Assembly: GCF_000768065.1 (NCBI RefSeq)
Contig: NZ_JRKM01000001.1
Coordinates: 2,852,001 to 2,916,000, forward strand
From: Aquabacterium sp. NJ1
Lineage (GTDB): Bacteria > Pseudomonadota > Gammaproteobacteria > Burkholderiales > Burkholderiaceae_C
Direction of reading: 5' to 3'
DNA: 64,000 bases
The position numbers and the translations under genes were made by a program. This document shows positions 7,728 through 21,143 of this stretch, in pieces. Under the pieces are notes generated by a model, which was not told where the DNA came from, ran no database searches, and saw only the letters and a program-made list of their open reading frames with translations. Numbering within the stretch: position 1 is the first letter of the stretch; every line of letters starts with the position of its first letter.

Positions 7728-8134
7728 AAACGGTGCACAAGTTCAGATGTAAACAAATCAAGCACTTAGCGGGCACTGCTTCCGTCTGACTTTGATAGTT
7801 TTCAGCAAGTGGCCGTTCGCGCCGGGGCCTCGGGCGCCAAATTGGCGTGCTCGGCCAAAAGTGCATGAAAGAATCGGCCGGGCAACCCTGTTCAGTCCGT
7901 GAACAATGTCACAGTGTCTGACAAAGTGTGTAAGGCTTTGAGCAACTAGGGATTACCCTCGAAATTGACAGGCGATACCACACTTATCCCCATGAATGCG
8001 AACCCATGTGCACACAGATGGGGCAAAGCCGGCAGAACGGTCAGATGCCCGACAATCGATGCTAAGTTGTTGATTTATATAGAACGCCCTTGATTGCCTC
8101 ATCTTGAGGCAATTTGATCCAAACGACCGTCTGA

Positions 8135-8183
8135 CAAGCATTTAGCGCGCGTTTACAAAGCTTTCCCACAAAGTTATCCACAG
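8135..8183 (+). repeat. 49-bp direct repeat with DnaA box, copy 2
   Basis: Second copy of the repeat at 7679-7727, 456 bp downstream and in the same orientation. It is followed at 8188 by an inverted near-consensus DnaA box. Confidence 0.8.
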
Positions 8184-8271
8184 TCCCCGTGGATAAGGGT
8201 GAAGCCCAATCGAATCAAGCACTTGCCTGCATCAGTTCATATCCTTGTAAGAATTTCGGAGACAAGAACGC

Positions 8272-10470
8272 ATGTCAGCTCATCCCCCCTCGCCATCCCG
8301 CGTCGCGGTGGTGGTGGAGGCGCCTCAGCACAGCGGCCTGTGGGGGGCGCTGGACTACCTGAGCACGCAGCCGCTGCAGCCGGGCACCCTGGTGCGGGTG
8401 CCGTTGGGCCGCCGGGTGGTGACGGGTGTGGTGTGGCAAGCGGGGGCTGACAGCGCGGCGGGCGAGGTGGCCGAACAGGATCTCAAGGCCGTGATCGAGG
8501 TGCTTGATGGCCTGCCACCGCTGCCCGATGCCTGGCGGCAGCTTGTCAAGTTTGCGAGCGCTTACTACCAGCGTAGCCTCGGTGAAATGGCGCTCATGGT
8601 GCTGCCACCCGAGTTGCGTCAGCTGGATGCCCTGCAGTGGGGGCGCCGGCTCAAGCGCCTGGACAAGGTGATCTCGCCGCCCGAGGCCACGCCCAAGCGG
8701 CGGCGCAAGGCATCCGCGGAGGTGCCCCCCGAGCCGGCCTGTACGCAGGAGCCGCCCGCCTCGGCGGCGGTTCCCCTTCCGCCCGTGCCGCTGCCGGTCC
8801 TGACCGAGCAGCAGGCGCAGGCCCTGGCGCAACTGGCCATCGCAGGGGGCCCGCCTGGGGACAAGCCCTTCCTGCTGTGGGGCAGCACCGGCAGCGGCAA
8901 GACCGAGGTCTACCTGCGCCAGGCCCAGCGCGCCCTGGACGAGGGCCGCCAGGTGCTGATGATGGTGCCCGAGATCAACCTCACGCCGCAGCTGGAGGCG
9001 CGCGTGGCCGAACGCTTTGCCGGGCGCCACATCGTGTCCTTGCACAGCGGCCTGACGCCGGCCCAGCGCCTGCGCAACTGGCTGATGGCGCACTACGGGC
9101 ATGCCGACCTCATCCTGGGCACGCGCCTGTCGGTGTTCACGCCGCTGCCCCGGCTGGGCCTGATCGTGGTCGACGAAGAGCACGACCCCAGCTACAAGCA
9201 GCAAGATGGCGCCCGCTACTCCGCCCGGGACCTGGCCGTCTACCGCGCCCGGCTGGAGAAGGTGCCCGTCATCCTGGGCTCGGCCACGCCGAGCCTGGAG
9301 AGTTGGTACAACGCCTTGCCCGAGGCCGAAGGCGGCGCGGGCCGCTACGTGCGCCTGGCCATGCCGGCCCGGGTGGGCGATGGCGACATGCCGCGTGTGC
9401 GCGTGCTGGACTTGTCGCGCGCCCCCAAGCTGCCGCGCGGGCAGGAGCCGCCCCCGGTGGCGCGTGAGCTGCTCGCCGCCATCACCCAGCGCATCGAACA
9501 GGGCGAGCAAAGCCTGGTGCTGCTCAACCGGCGGGGTTACGCGCCCGTGCTGCATTGCAGTGACTGTGGCTGGAAGAGCGGCTGCCCGCATTGCAGCGCC
9601 TGGCGCGTGTTCCACAAGGTGGACCGCACCCTGCGCTGCCACCACTGCGGCTTCACCGAACGCGTGCCGCGTGCCTGCCCGGACTGCGGCAACACCGACA
9701 TCCACCCCGTGGGCCGGGGCACCGAGCGCCTGGAAGAGCAGCTCGCCGAGGCCCTGCCGGGCGCGCGTGTGGGGCGCATTGACGCCGATGTCACCAAACA
9801 CAAGGGTGCGCTCGAAGAACGCCTGGCCACTGTGCACGCCGGCGAAGTGGACGTGCTGGTGGGCACGCAGATGGTGGCCAAGGGCCACGATTTCCGGCGC
9901 ATCACCCTGGTGGCGGCGGTGAACCCGGACGCGGCCTTGTTCGCCAGCGACTTCCGCGCGGCCGAGCGCCAGTTCGCGCTCTTGCTGCAGGCCGCAGGCC
10001 GGGCCGGGCGCGATGCCGATGTGGCCGGCCACAGCGAGATGTGGGTGCAGACCTGGCACCCCACGCACCCGCTCTACCAGGCGCTGAGCCGTTATGACTA
10101 CGCCGATTTCGCCGCGCAGCAGCTCAAGGAGCGCGAGATGGCCGGCCTGCCGCCCTACGCCAGCCTGGCCATGCTGCGCGCCGAAGCCAAGACGCAGGAG
10201 GCCGCCGTGGCCTTCCTGAACGAAGCCATCGAGGCCGTGGCCCACCTGGCCGAGGCACTGGGCGGCATCACCCTGTACCCGCCGGTACCTACGCCCGTGC
10301 AGCGCGTGGCCAATGTCGAGCGGGCGCAGCTGATGGTCGAGTCGCCCTCGCGGCCGGCCCTGCAGCGCTTTTTGAGCCAGTCGCAGGCCGTGTGGCTGGC
10401 GCTGGCGCAAAAAAACCGCCGCAGCGGTTTGATCCGCTGGGCGGTGGATGTGGATCCGCTGTCGATTTAG
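8272..10470 (+). CDS. priA: Primosomal protein N' (replication restart helicase PriA)
   Basis: A 732-aa superfamily 2 helicase that reloads the replisome at stalled forks. It has an N-terminal DNA-binding domain, Walker A GSTGSGKT at about residue 204, DEEH box at about 301, and the PriA-specific zinc-binding insertion at about 429-475 with eight Cys (CSDC, CPHC, CHHC, CPDC), followed by motifs V-VI (GTQMVAKGHDF, QAAGRAGR). Length is normal for the family. The ATG at 8272 follows GGAGAC. In many Burkholderiales priA follows hemE; here it follows the DnaA-box region. Its stop codon overlaps the convergent HDOD gene by 4 bp. Confidence 0.97.
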   Translation: MSAHPPSPSRVAVVVEAPQHSGLWGALDYLSTQPLQPGTLVRVPLGRRVVTGVVWQAGADSAAGEVAEQDLKAVIEVLDGLPPLPDAWRQLVKFASAYYQRSLGEMALMVLPPELRQLDALQWGRRLKRLDKVISPPEATPKRRRKASAEVPPEPACTQEPPASAAVPLPPVPLPVLTEQQAQALAQLAIAGGPPGDKPFLLWGSTGSGKTEVYLRQAQRALDEGRQVLMMVPEINLTPQLEARVAERFAGRHIVSLHSGLTPAQRLRNWLMAHYGHADLILGTRLSVFTPLPRLGLIVVDEEHDPSYKQQDGARYSARDLAVYRARLEKVPVILGSATPSLESWYNALPEAEGGAGRYVRLAMPARVGDGDMPRVRVLDLSRAPKLPRGQEPPPVARELLAAITQRIEQGEQSLVLLNRRGYAPVLHCSDCGWKSGCPHCSAWRVFHKVDRTLRCHHCGFTERVPRACPDCGNTDIHPVGRGTERLEEQLAEALPGARVGRIDADVTKHKGALEERLATVHAGEVDVLVGTQMVAKGHDFRRITLVAAVNPDAALFASDFRAAERQFALLLQAAGRAGRDADVAGHSEMWVQTWHPTHPLYQALSRYDYADFAAQQLKEREMAGLPPYASLAMLRAEAKTQEAAVAFLNEAIEAVAHLAEALGGITLYPPVPTPVQRVANVERAQLMVESPSRPALQRFLSQSQAVWLALAQKNRRSGLIRWAVDVDPLSI

Positions 10471-11294
10471 CTGATCATGGCTTCCAGGCCTTCGGCCAGC
10501 TCGGACATGGGCGGCATGTCCTTGAGCAGCACGTCGGGCTTGAGGCCCAGCTTCTGGCAGACATCTGCGGGGATGGTCGAGGCCAACTCTTCGGCGGACA
10601 GCTGGTTGTGCTCGGCACGGGCGCGCCACACGGCCAGGTGGATCACACCGGCGACCGGGTCGAAAGGCGCAGCGGCCAGCGGCGCGGGGAACTTGCTGAT
10701 GGCGTCCACGAAAGTCACGGGGAAGCGCCATTGGCGGGCCAGCTCGGCGCCGACATTGGCGAAGCTGTAGCCAAAGGAGGTGGTCTCCATGTCGATGCGG
10801 CGTGGGTCCATCGGCGAGGCCAGCTTGTCCAGATGCAGCATCTGCTCGGGCATGGCGGCGTGCATCACCAGTTGGCCGATGGCGTGCATCAGGCCCACGG
10901 TGAAAGCCTGGTCCACATTGACCGAGGCCTTCTTGGCCAGCCAGCCGGACACGGCCGCGGTGTGCATGCTGTAGCGCCAGAACTGCGACAGGTCCATGCC
11001 GGGCATGGATTTGTAGCCGCCGGTCAGGCCGGAGCTGATCACCAGGGTGCGCACGGTGACGAAGCCCAGCATGGACAAGGCGTCGTTGACGGTGCCCACG
11101 CTGCGTGACACATGGTAGTAAGCCGAGTTGGCCAGGCGCAGCAAGCGCGCGGACAGCACCGGATCGGCCGCCAGCTTCTTGGCGATCTCGTCGATCGACA
11201 CGTCGTCGCTGTTGAAGCTGTCAATCAGCTCGTGGACGATCTTGGGGATGGCCGGAAGGGCCTGGGGTTGCTTGAACAGGGCTTCGAGCTGCAT
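10467..11294 (-). CDS. HDOD domain protein
   Basis: A 275-aa soluble protein with a single HDOD domain (roughly residues 15-210). Landmarks are LPAIPKIVHELIDSFNSDD at the start, ADPVLSARLLRLANSAYY, and HAIGQLVMHAAMP where a true HD phosphohydrolase would keep its metal ligands. HDOD proteins are generally non-catalytic signalling adaptors linked to two-component and c-di-GMP control. The ATG at 11294 has GGAGG about ten bases upstream. It converges on priA with a 4-bp overlap. Confidence 0.88.
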   Translation of the reverse strand: MQLEALFKQPQALPAIPKIVHELIDSFNSDDVSIDEIAKKLAADPVLSARLLRLANSAYYHVSRSVGTVNDALSMLGFVTVRTLVISSGLTGGYKSMPGMDLSQFWRYSMHTAAVSGWLAKKASVNVDQAFTVGLMHAIGQLVMHAAMPEQMLHLDKLASPMDPRRIDMETTSFGYSFANVGAELARQWRFPVTFVDAISKFPAPLAAAPFDPVAGVIHLAVWRARAEHNQLSAEELASTIPADVCQKLGLKPDVLLKDMPPMSELAEGLEAMIS

Positions 11295-11508
11295 GTTTGC
11301 CAGCCTCCATCTCGATTAAAACCAGTCGGTTCTGCCGAAATCCTGCGCGAACGCGTACTGGGTTTGTGGCAGATTGATCGCATATCGTCCCTTTCGGGAA
11401 CGACTTGAGCATCGCCGATGAAAAGATATTTCGAGCGATGGAAATAAAGCACGGCTTGCCCTTTGTTGCAAGCTTGGAAACGGCTTCATCGGTGTGAAGG
11501 ATGTCACG

Positions 11509-12378
11509 ATGCGAGAAACATTGAAAGCCATGGGCACCCGAAGTGGTTTGCCCGGCGGGCGGCTGTCTGCACTGGTGCTGGGGGCCTGCCTGGTGGGGCA
11601 GACGGGCCAGGCGGCATGGGCAGAAGGCCAGGGCGGCCTGCCCCAGCGCAACCTGCTGGTGGAATGGCGCATGGGTGGCCAGGGCCAGACCCAGCAGCGC
11701 AACCAGGGCATCCGCACCGGGCAGATCATCGTGGACAGCCGTGGCGGCGTGGTCGGGCGCACCAGCATCGGCATGGAGACGATCCAGACCGAAAGCCAGA
11801 CCGACACGGTGCAACAGGTGCAGGTGCTCAACGGCGGCAAGGCCCGGTTGTTCGTGGGCAAGAGCCAGCCCTATACCGTGTGGCAGTGGGCCTGGACGGG
11901 CCAGGGCGGCGGGGGCCTGGGTGTGATCGGGCCGCAGGCGAACAATGCGGGTACCAACGCGGGGGGCGCCACGGCCGGGGCCTCGGGCAACACGCCTGCC
12001 GGTGGCAATGGCCAGGCAGGCAACTATCCAGTCAACATGGTGCCCCAGACCGTGTGGATCGACCTGGGCCAGGGCCTCAATGTGCGGCCGCGCTGGGCGG
12101 GTGGCCACGCGCCCGTCATCGTCGAGCTGGAGGCACAGGCCCGCCAGCCCGCGCAACTGGGCTCACAGATGGGCGGCGTCTACGGTGGCCAGATCGACCC
12201 GGACGGCCAGACCCGCCGCATCGAGGTGGCCAGCACCTTGTCCGTGCCGCTGGGGCAATGGGCGGTGGTGGCGCGCAGCGGTGGGCGCGTGCAACGCCAG
12301 CAATCGGGTAGCCTGTCGACCCGTGACCTGGATGACAGCCAGTCCGAGCAGCTGGAAATCCGCATCACGGCGCCGTGA
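11509..12378 (+). CDS. Exported protein of unknown function
   Basis: A 289-aa protein with an N-terminal hydrophobic signal (LSALVLGACLVGQTGQAAWA). The GTG at 11494 is in frame, but the ATG at 11509 lies eight bases after AAGG and is preferred. The mature part is rich in Gly and Gln and has NLLVEWRMG near its start, a beta-rich segment with RLFVGKSQPY, a low-complexity G/N/A linker (residues ~145-170), and a second NLLVEW-like beta segment (PQTVWIDLGQGLNVRP). The arrangement faintly recalls secretin accessory domains, but I cannot name a family. The following esterase begins 65 bp downstream and may be cotranscribed. Confidence 0.7.
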   Translation: MRETLKAMGTRSGLPGGRLSALVLGACLVGQTGQAAWAEGQGGLPQRNLLVEWRMGGQGQTQQRNQGIRTGQIIVDSRGGVVGRTSIGMETIQTESQTDTVQQVQVLNGGKARLFVGKSQPYTVWQWAWTGQGGGGLGVIGPQANNAGTNAGGATAGASGNTPAGGNGQAGNYPVNMVPQTVWIDLGQGLNVRPRWAGGHAPVIVELEAQARQPAQLGSQMGGVYGGQIDPDGQTRRIEVASTLSVPLGQWAVVARSGGRVQRQQSGSLSTRDLDDSQSEQLEIRITAP

Positions 12379-12442
12379 ATCAAGCGCTGAACCCCGCCCT
12401 GAACCGAGTCCTGGACTCACCCTTGTACGAAAGACAAGCCAA

Positions 12443-13414
12443 GTGCCCGCCGAACAAGACAAGCCGCAAGCCAACCCTCATGCTGCCCGTTTTTCGCGCC
12501 TGACCCGGCTGCTGCTGGACAACGTCAAGCGCGCGGGCTTCACGCCCATCCACAAGCTGCCGGTGCAGCAGGCCCGCCTGGCGTATCAAGCCGGCGTGGC
12601 GGCCTCCGAGTTGCCGCATGCGCCCCTGGCACGGGTGGAAGACTTCCACATCCCCGGGCCGGCCGGCCCCATCCGCGCGCGCCTGTGGGCCAACAGCCAT
12701 GAGCCCGAGCAGCCCGTGCTGCTGTACCTGCACGGCGGCGGCTTCGTGATCGGCAGCATCGAGACCTGTGAATCCATGTGCCGCCAGATCGCGGTGCAAA
12801 GCGGCGCGGCCGTGGTGGCGATCGACTACCGCCTGGCGCCCGAGCACAAATACCCCGCCGGCCTGCAAGACTGCTGGGCGGCCTTCACCTGGTTGGTCGA
12901 GCATGGCCGCAGCATGGGGCTCAACGGCCAGCGCATCGCCGTGGGCGGCGACAGCGCGGGCGGCACCTTGTCGGCCGCCGTGGCCCTGATGGCGCGTGAT
13001 GCCGGCCTGCCGCTGGCCCTGCAGGCTCTGGTCTACCCCTCGGTGCAGACACGCAGCGTGACCGAATCCTTCAAGGCCTTCTCGCAGGACACCTTGCTCA
13101 GCGCCGAACTGATGAACTGGTTCGAGCGGCAGACCATGGGTGATTCGCTGGACCACGACTGGCACCGCGAGCCGCTGCATGCGCCTGACCACCGTGGCGT
13201 GGCACCCGCCTGGATCGGCCTGGCCGAGTGCGATGCGCTGACCGATGAAGGCCATCAGTACGCGCAAAAGCTGCGTGATGCCGGCGTGCCCGTCGAGGTG
13301 CGCGAGTGGCCGGGCGTCATCCACGACTTCATCAACATGGGGCGCTTTTTGCCCGAAGCGCTGGAGCTGCACAAGGCCATGGCCGCCGCCATCAAGCACG
13401 CGCTGGTGGATTGA
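12443..13414 (+). CDS. Alpha/beta hydrolase, HSL (GDSAG) esterase family
   Basis: A 323-aa predicted cytoplasmic carboxylesterase/lipase. The oxyanion-hole motif HGGGF and nucleophile elbow GDSAGG are clear. The catalytic Asp is likely in the ECDALTDEG region and the His in GVIHDF, the standard order of the hormone-sensitive-lipase family. The frame is open far upstream with no good ATG. I chose the GTG at 12443, which gives a normal family length; its ribosome site is weak, so the start is uncertain. Substrate unknown. Confidence 0.88.
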   Translation: MPAEQDKPQANPHAARFSRLTRLLLDNVKRAGFTPIHKLPVQQARLAYQAGVAASELPHAPLARVEDFHIPGPAGPIRARLWANSHEPEQPVLLYLHGGGFVIGSIETCESMCRQIAVQSGAAVVAIDYRLAPEHKYPAGLQDCWAAFTWLVEHGRSMGLNGQRIAVGGDSAGGTLSAAVALMARDAGLPLALQALVYPSVQTRSVTESFKAFSQDTLLSAELMNWFERQTMGDSLDHDWHREPLHAPDHRGVAPAWIGLAECDALTDEGHQYAQKLRDAGVPVEVREWPGVIHDFINMGRFLPEALELHKAMAAAIKHALVD

Positions 13415-13480
13415 GCCGGGGGCAGGTCGGTACGATCCTTGCTGGGCATGAGGCTCTTGTGAATCAACATGGAGCTGAGC

Positions 13481-13924
13481 ATGAACCGAGAAGACGTGAC
13501 CGACCTGATCGTGCAGGCCAAGGTCAAGAAGGGCCTGAAGTGGGCGGATGTGGCCAGCAAGGTGGGCCTGAGCAAGGAATGGGTGACGGCGGCCTGCCTG
13601 GGGCAGATGACGCTGACAACCGAGCAGGCGGCGGTGATCGGCGACATCTTTGATCTGCCGGATGAGGCCAGGTTGTGGCTGCAGGAGGTGCCTTACAAGG
13701 GCTCGCTGCCCACTTCGGTGCCGACTGATCCTTTGATCTATCGCTTCTACGAGCTGATCAGCGTGTACGGCACCACGTTCAAGGCGCTGATCCATGAAGA
13801 GTTTGGTGACGGCATCATGAGCGCCATCGACTTCAAGATGGACCTGCAGCGCGAGCCCGACCCCAAGGGCGACCGCGTGAGCATCACCATGTCGGGCAAG
13901 TTCCTGCCTTACAAGACGTATTGA
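13481..13924 (+). CDS. cynS: Cyanate hydratase (cyanase)
   Basis: A 147-aa enzyme that converts cyanate and bicarbonate to CO2 and carbamate, which breaks down to ammonia. Catalytic residues Arg88, Glu91 (in YRFYELISVYG) and Ser114 (GDGIMSAIDF) are all present, and the N-terminal helix-turn-helix-like domain is intact. Length matches the family. An ATG four codons upstream is possible, but GGAG six bases before 13481 decides the start. No cynR or cynT lies adjacent, so regulation is not visible. Confidence 0.96.
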   Translation: MNREDVTDLIVQAKVKKGLKWADVASKVGLSKEWVTAACLGQMTLTTEQAAVIGDIFDLPDEARLWLQEVPYKGSLPTSVPTDPLIYRFYELISVYGTTFKALIHEEFGDGIMSAIDFKMDLQREPDPKGDRVSITMSGKFLPYKTY

Positions 13925-14389
13925 TCTTTGGTGCTTTGTCCGTGGTGCTCTGTCGGGGGAGCGCGGGGCGCGGCCGAGGTGGCCTGCGTCAGGGCTTCAT
14001 GTTGACGGTCCTGCCCTTGGCAGGACTACCCTGCGATGCTCGTGACGAGGTGGGGCCCTTCAACTCGCTACGCGGCTGCGCCGCTGCGCTCAAACATATC
14101 GGGCCAGTCAGATGACGAAGCACGCTGCGCGTGCCCACCTCGCCACTGCGCGTCTCGGCGTCCCCAAGGCGCCCCGCCGCAGGCCACCTCGGCCTTTGAT
14201 CGCCCCGCTGGTGTGCCGCCAAGATGGTGGGGGCCGCGCAGAGCCTGCGGTCTGTGCATGGCACAAGCGAGTCGGAAAAGGGCTGAGCCGGTAGCGGGCG
14301 GGACCGTCCACAATGAAGCTCCGCCCGCTACCGGCTCAGCCCCCGCCTCGCGCTCCCCCGCCAAGCCGCGCAGGACTCAGCCCTGCTCA
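13925..14389. other. Non-coding stretch with GC-rich palindromic elements
   Basis: No credible gene lies in these ~465 bp. The sequence is very GC-rich, contains runs such as CTGCGCCGCTGCGCTC that form small hairpins, and ends in the large perfect inverted repeat at 14280-14342. It resembles intergenic repeat DNA (REP-like) rather than decayed coding sequence. Confidence 0.5.
14280..14342. repeat. Perfect 22-bp inverted repeat
   Basis: The left arm (14280-14301, starting GGGCTGAGCCGG) and right arm (14322 minus one to 14342, ending CCGGCTCAGCCC) are exact reverse complements, with a 19-base loop. No T-run follows, so it is not a classical terminator. It lies just beyond the 3' end of the HD-GYP gene. 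Confidence 0.85.
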
Positions 14390-18806
<4,417 letters not shown>

Positions 18807-18905
18807 GGGGCGTCCTGCGCACAAATGTGGACGCCCCACTTTGTCTCAATTTCCGAGACCCTTATCGCTGCATGAGTCGCGGTATTCGTGCTCAATTGGG
18901 CCTGT

Positions 18906-19799
18906 TCAGCCCAGCATGACCTCGTTGATCCGGGCAGACAGCCTGTCCGCAATCTTGCGGTAGCCATCCAGATTGGGGTGGATCTCGTTGAGCCAGTCAT
19001 TGCTGTTGCCCACCTCGCCCGGGTTGGCCATGACCAGGGTGTTGCGGGTGTCGATGACATGCAGGGCGGGCAACTGCTTGCCAGGCTTGCCGTGTTCGCA
19101 GTCCAGCTCCAGCAGGCTTTCGGCCAGGGCGTCCATGATGCGGTTGACGATCAACTGCTGCAGCTGCACGTCCATGGCGCTGCCCTTGAACACCTTGTAC
19201 AGCCAGGGGCCCAGCAGCTTGAAGGTGCCCACAAAGCGCGCGGGCGCGTCGCGGGGCGTGGGGTAATCGTAGGTGTGCACGAAGGCCGGGCGGCCCTTGC
19301 TCTGGCTGTTGCTGGCATCACGCAGGCCGATGATGGCCGCGTAGCCCTCCTGAATGGATGTGAGCAAGGCCTCCAGCTTCTTGCGGTTGATGTAGGCCTC
19401 GGGGTCGCGCTTGGCAGGCTTGTAGCCGCTCACGTCAATCAGGTCCTTGGCGGCATCGATCACATCGTTGCCACCACCACTGAGCAGCAGGGCATCAAAC
19501 GGGTAGTTGAAGTTGCGCTTGGCCAAGAAGGCTTTGAGGTCCTTGTTGGCGGCCAGATCCGAGATGTGCAGGATGGTGTCGCCCGGGTAGGCCAGGTTCA
19601 GCACCCGCGTCCACTTGGCCAGCCGCAACTCGAACAGCAGGTTGGAGGATGGCACCGCGCCGATGGTGAACCACGAGTCCCCCTCGGCCAGAAAGTGCCA
19701 GTTGTAATTGGGGTCGGTGGGCGAAGGCGGCGCGTCGCCCTCCTTCAGATTGGCCGGGTAGATGACATCGACGCGCAGGCTGGGCTGGTTGCTGGGCAT
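18906..19799 (-). CDS. SGNH/GDSL-type hydrolase
   Basis: A 297-aa protein with the SGNH blocks in order: GDSW at 40-43 (Ser nucleophile), Gly in YPGDT (~71), GGGND at 107-111 (Asn of the oxyanion hole), and NEIHPNLDGY near residue 275, where the His is preceded by an acidic residue as in block V. No signal peptide is seen, so it is probably cytoplasmic. Likely an esterase acting on an acyl or acetyl substrate, identity unknown. The ATG at 19799 follows GAGGGAC. Confidence 0.82.
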   Translation of the reverse strand: MPSNQPSLRVDVIYPANLKEGDAPPSPTDPNYNWHFLAEGDSWFTIGAVPSSNLLFELRLAKWTRVLNLAYPGDTILHISDLAANKDLKAFLAKRNFNYPFDALLLSGGGNDVIDAAKDLIDVSGYKPAKRDPEAYINRKKLEALLTSIQEGYAAIIGLRDASNSQSKGRPAFVHTYDYPTPRDAPARFVGTFKLLGPWLYKVFKGSAMDVQLQQLIVNRIMDALAESLLELDCEHGKPGKQLPALHVIDTRNTLVMANPGEVGNSNDWLNEIHPNLDGYRKIADRLSARINEVMLG

Positions 19800-19883
19800 G
19801 GTGGGGTCCCTCTGTTGCGAATGATGAAATCATCTTAGGCAAACAGGTGGGCCGTGTCGATGGCCCGTACGGCCCCCATGTGC

Positions 19884-21143
19884 TCAGGGGTTGCCGTTCC
19901 TTGGCCACAGCACCCACAGCGCCAATTGCTGCTTGGTGCGCCCTGCCTGCGCCAGGGCCTCGTCACCCCAGCCCCAGAAGAAGTCCGCGCGCACCGCACC
20001 CAGGATGGCACCACCCGTGTCCTGCGCCATCACCAGGCGTTGCAGGGGTTGCGCCACTACCGGCGTGGCGGACCAGGCCTGCGGCTGCGTGGTGTCCAGC
20101 CACACCGGCGTGCCCAGGGGGATGCTGTCGCGGTCCACTGCCACGGAGCGGCCCGGGGTCAGGGGCACACCTTGCGCGCCCAGCGGGCCGGCTTCGGGGT
20201 CGGCCAGGGGCTCTTCCTTGAAGAAGACGACGCGGGGGTTGGCGCGCATCATCTCGGGCACGCGGGCCGGGTTGGCCTGCGCCCAGGCGCGGATGGCGGG
20301 CCACGAGGCCTGCTCCAGCGTGAAGGCGCCCTGGTCCACCAGCCAGCGCGCCACCGATTGGTAGGGCTGGTCATTGTGGCCCGCAAAGGCCAGGCGCACC
20401 ACGCGAGGCTGGCCGCGTGCATCCAGCTCATCTTGCAGGCGGATGCGGCCCGAGCCCTGCACCTGGATCAGCAACACATCCAGCGGGTCAGCCAGGTAAA
20501 CCAGCTCACGCCCGGCCACGGCGGCCTTGCCATCGGGCGAGGTCTCCAGCTCGTTGCGGCTGAAATAAGGCTTGCGCTGGCCCAGGTCCAGCGGCGCGCG
20601 GTACAGCGGGTACTGGAAGCGCGCATCCGGCTGGCGGCGGCCATCGAGCAGGGGCTCGAAGTAGCCCGTCATCAAGCCGGTGTTGCCGCCGTCCAGCGTG
20701 GTCACGCGCCAGGGCTTGAGCTGGCTTTGCACCCATTGGCGCACAAAGCCGTCGTCCACTTCCTGGCCCCAGCTGGCGCCCAGCTTCTTCACATCGGCGC
20801 ACACGCTGGCCCAGCCCGTCGCAGGCTTGATGCAGCTCTTCCACAAGGCGGGCCACCACTCGCTGACGCGGTCGTCGTTCCAGCCGGGCAGCTCGCTCCA
20901 TTGCGCGGGCATCCAGTGGGCCTTGGGCCGCAGCAGGCCGCCGCTGCCATCGGGTTGGGGCGTGATGGTGCCAGGCGCGGGCAGGCGGGCTGCGCTCACA
21001 ATGGGCGCATTGCCGCCTTGGGTGTGAACCCAGGGCAGCATGCCGCAGGCGCTCAGGCTGCCTACAATGAAACCGGTGATCAGGACACGGGCACTGCGTG
21101 CCGCCAGATCGACACGCCAATTCGGAAACGGACAAAAACTCAT
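19884..21143 (-). CDS. mltA: Membrane-bound lytic murein transglycosylase A
   Basis: A 419-aa outer-membrane lipoprotein that cleaves the glycan strands of peptidoglycan. It has a lipobox at LSAC (GSLSACGML), the MltA domain with LMTGYFEP, and the C-terminal 3D domain with AQDTGGAI containing conserved Asp. Length fits the family. The ATG at 21143 is the only usable start before the lipobox, although no clear Shine-Dalgarno precedes it. Its start codon overlaps that of the divergent small ORF by two bases (palindromic CATG). Confidence 0.94.
   Translation of the reverse strand: MSFCPFPNWRVDLAARSARVLITGFIVGSLSACGMLPWVHTQGGNAPIVSAARLPAPGTITPQPDGSGGLLRPKAHWMPAQWSELPGWNDDRVSEWWPALWKSCIKPATGWASVCADVKKLGASWGQEVDDGFVRQWVQSQLKPWRVTTLDGGNTGLMTGYFEPLLDGRRQPDARFQYPLYRAPLDLGQRKPYFSRNELETSPDGKAAVAGRELVYLADPLDVLLIQVQGSGRIRLQDELDARGQPRVVRLAFAGHNDQPYQSVARWLVDQGAFTLEQASWPAIRAWAQANPARVPEMMRANPRVVFFKEEPLADPEAGPLGAQGVPLTPGRSVAVDRDSIPLGTPVWLDTTQPQAWSATPVVAQPLQRLVMAQDTGGAILGAVRADFFWGWGDEALAQAGRTKQQLALWVLWPRNGNP

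Larger units (their letters stand above)
7528..8196. other. DnaA-box cluster, oriC-like intergenic region
   Basis: The ~990-bp gap between 7281 and 8272 has no convincing gene. It contains two perfect TTATCCACA boxes (7718-7726, 8174-8182), two TTATCCCCA boxes (7528-7536, 7984-7992) and one inverted box with one mismatch (8188-8196). A 49-bp direct repeat carries each perfect box. AT-rich stretches such as 8065-8083 are present, and AATCAAGCACTTA-type elements occur at 7607 (inverted), 7756 and 8213. This is the architecture expected of a replication origin or a DnaA-titration/regulatory locus. The usual neighbours dnaA, dnaN, gyrB and parAB are not in the window, so chromosomal oriC is not proven. 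Confidence 0.5.

Noticed and set aside
8275-10731. An 818-codon open frame on the minus strand opposite priA
   Set aside because: High GC keeps antisense frames open. The product is His/Arg/Gly-rich without domains, while the plus strand has a complete PriA.
12380-13795. A 471-codon minus-strand frame opposite the esterase and cynS
   Set aside because: It spans two well-supported genes on the other strand and has no recognisable motif.
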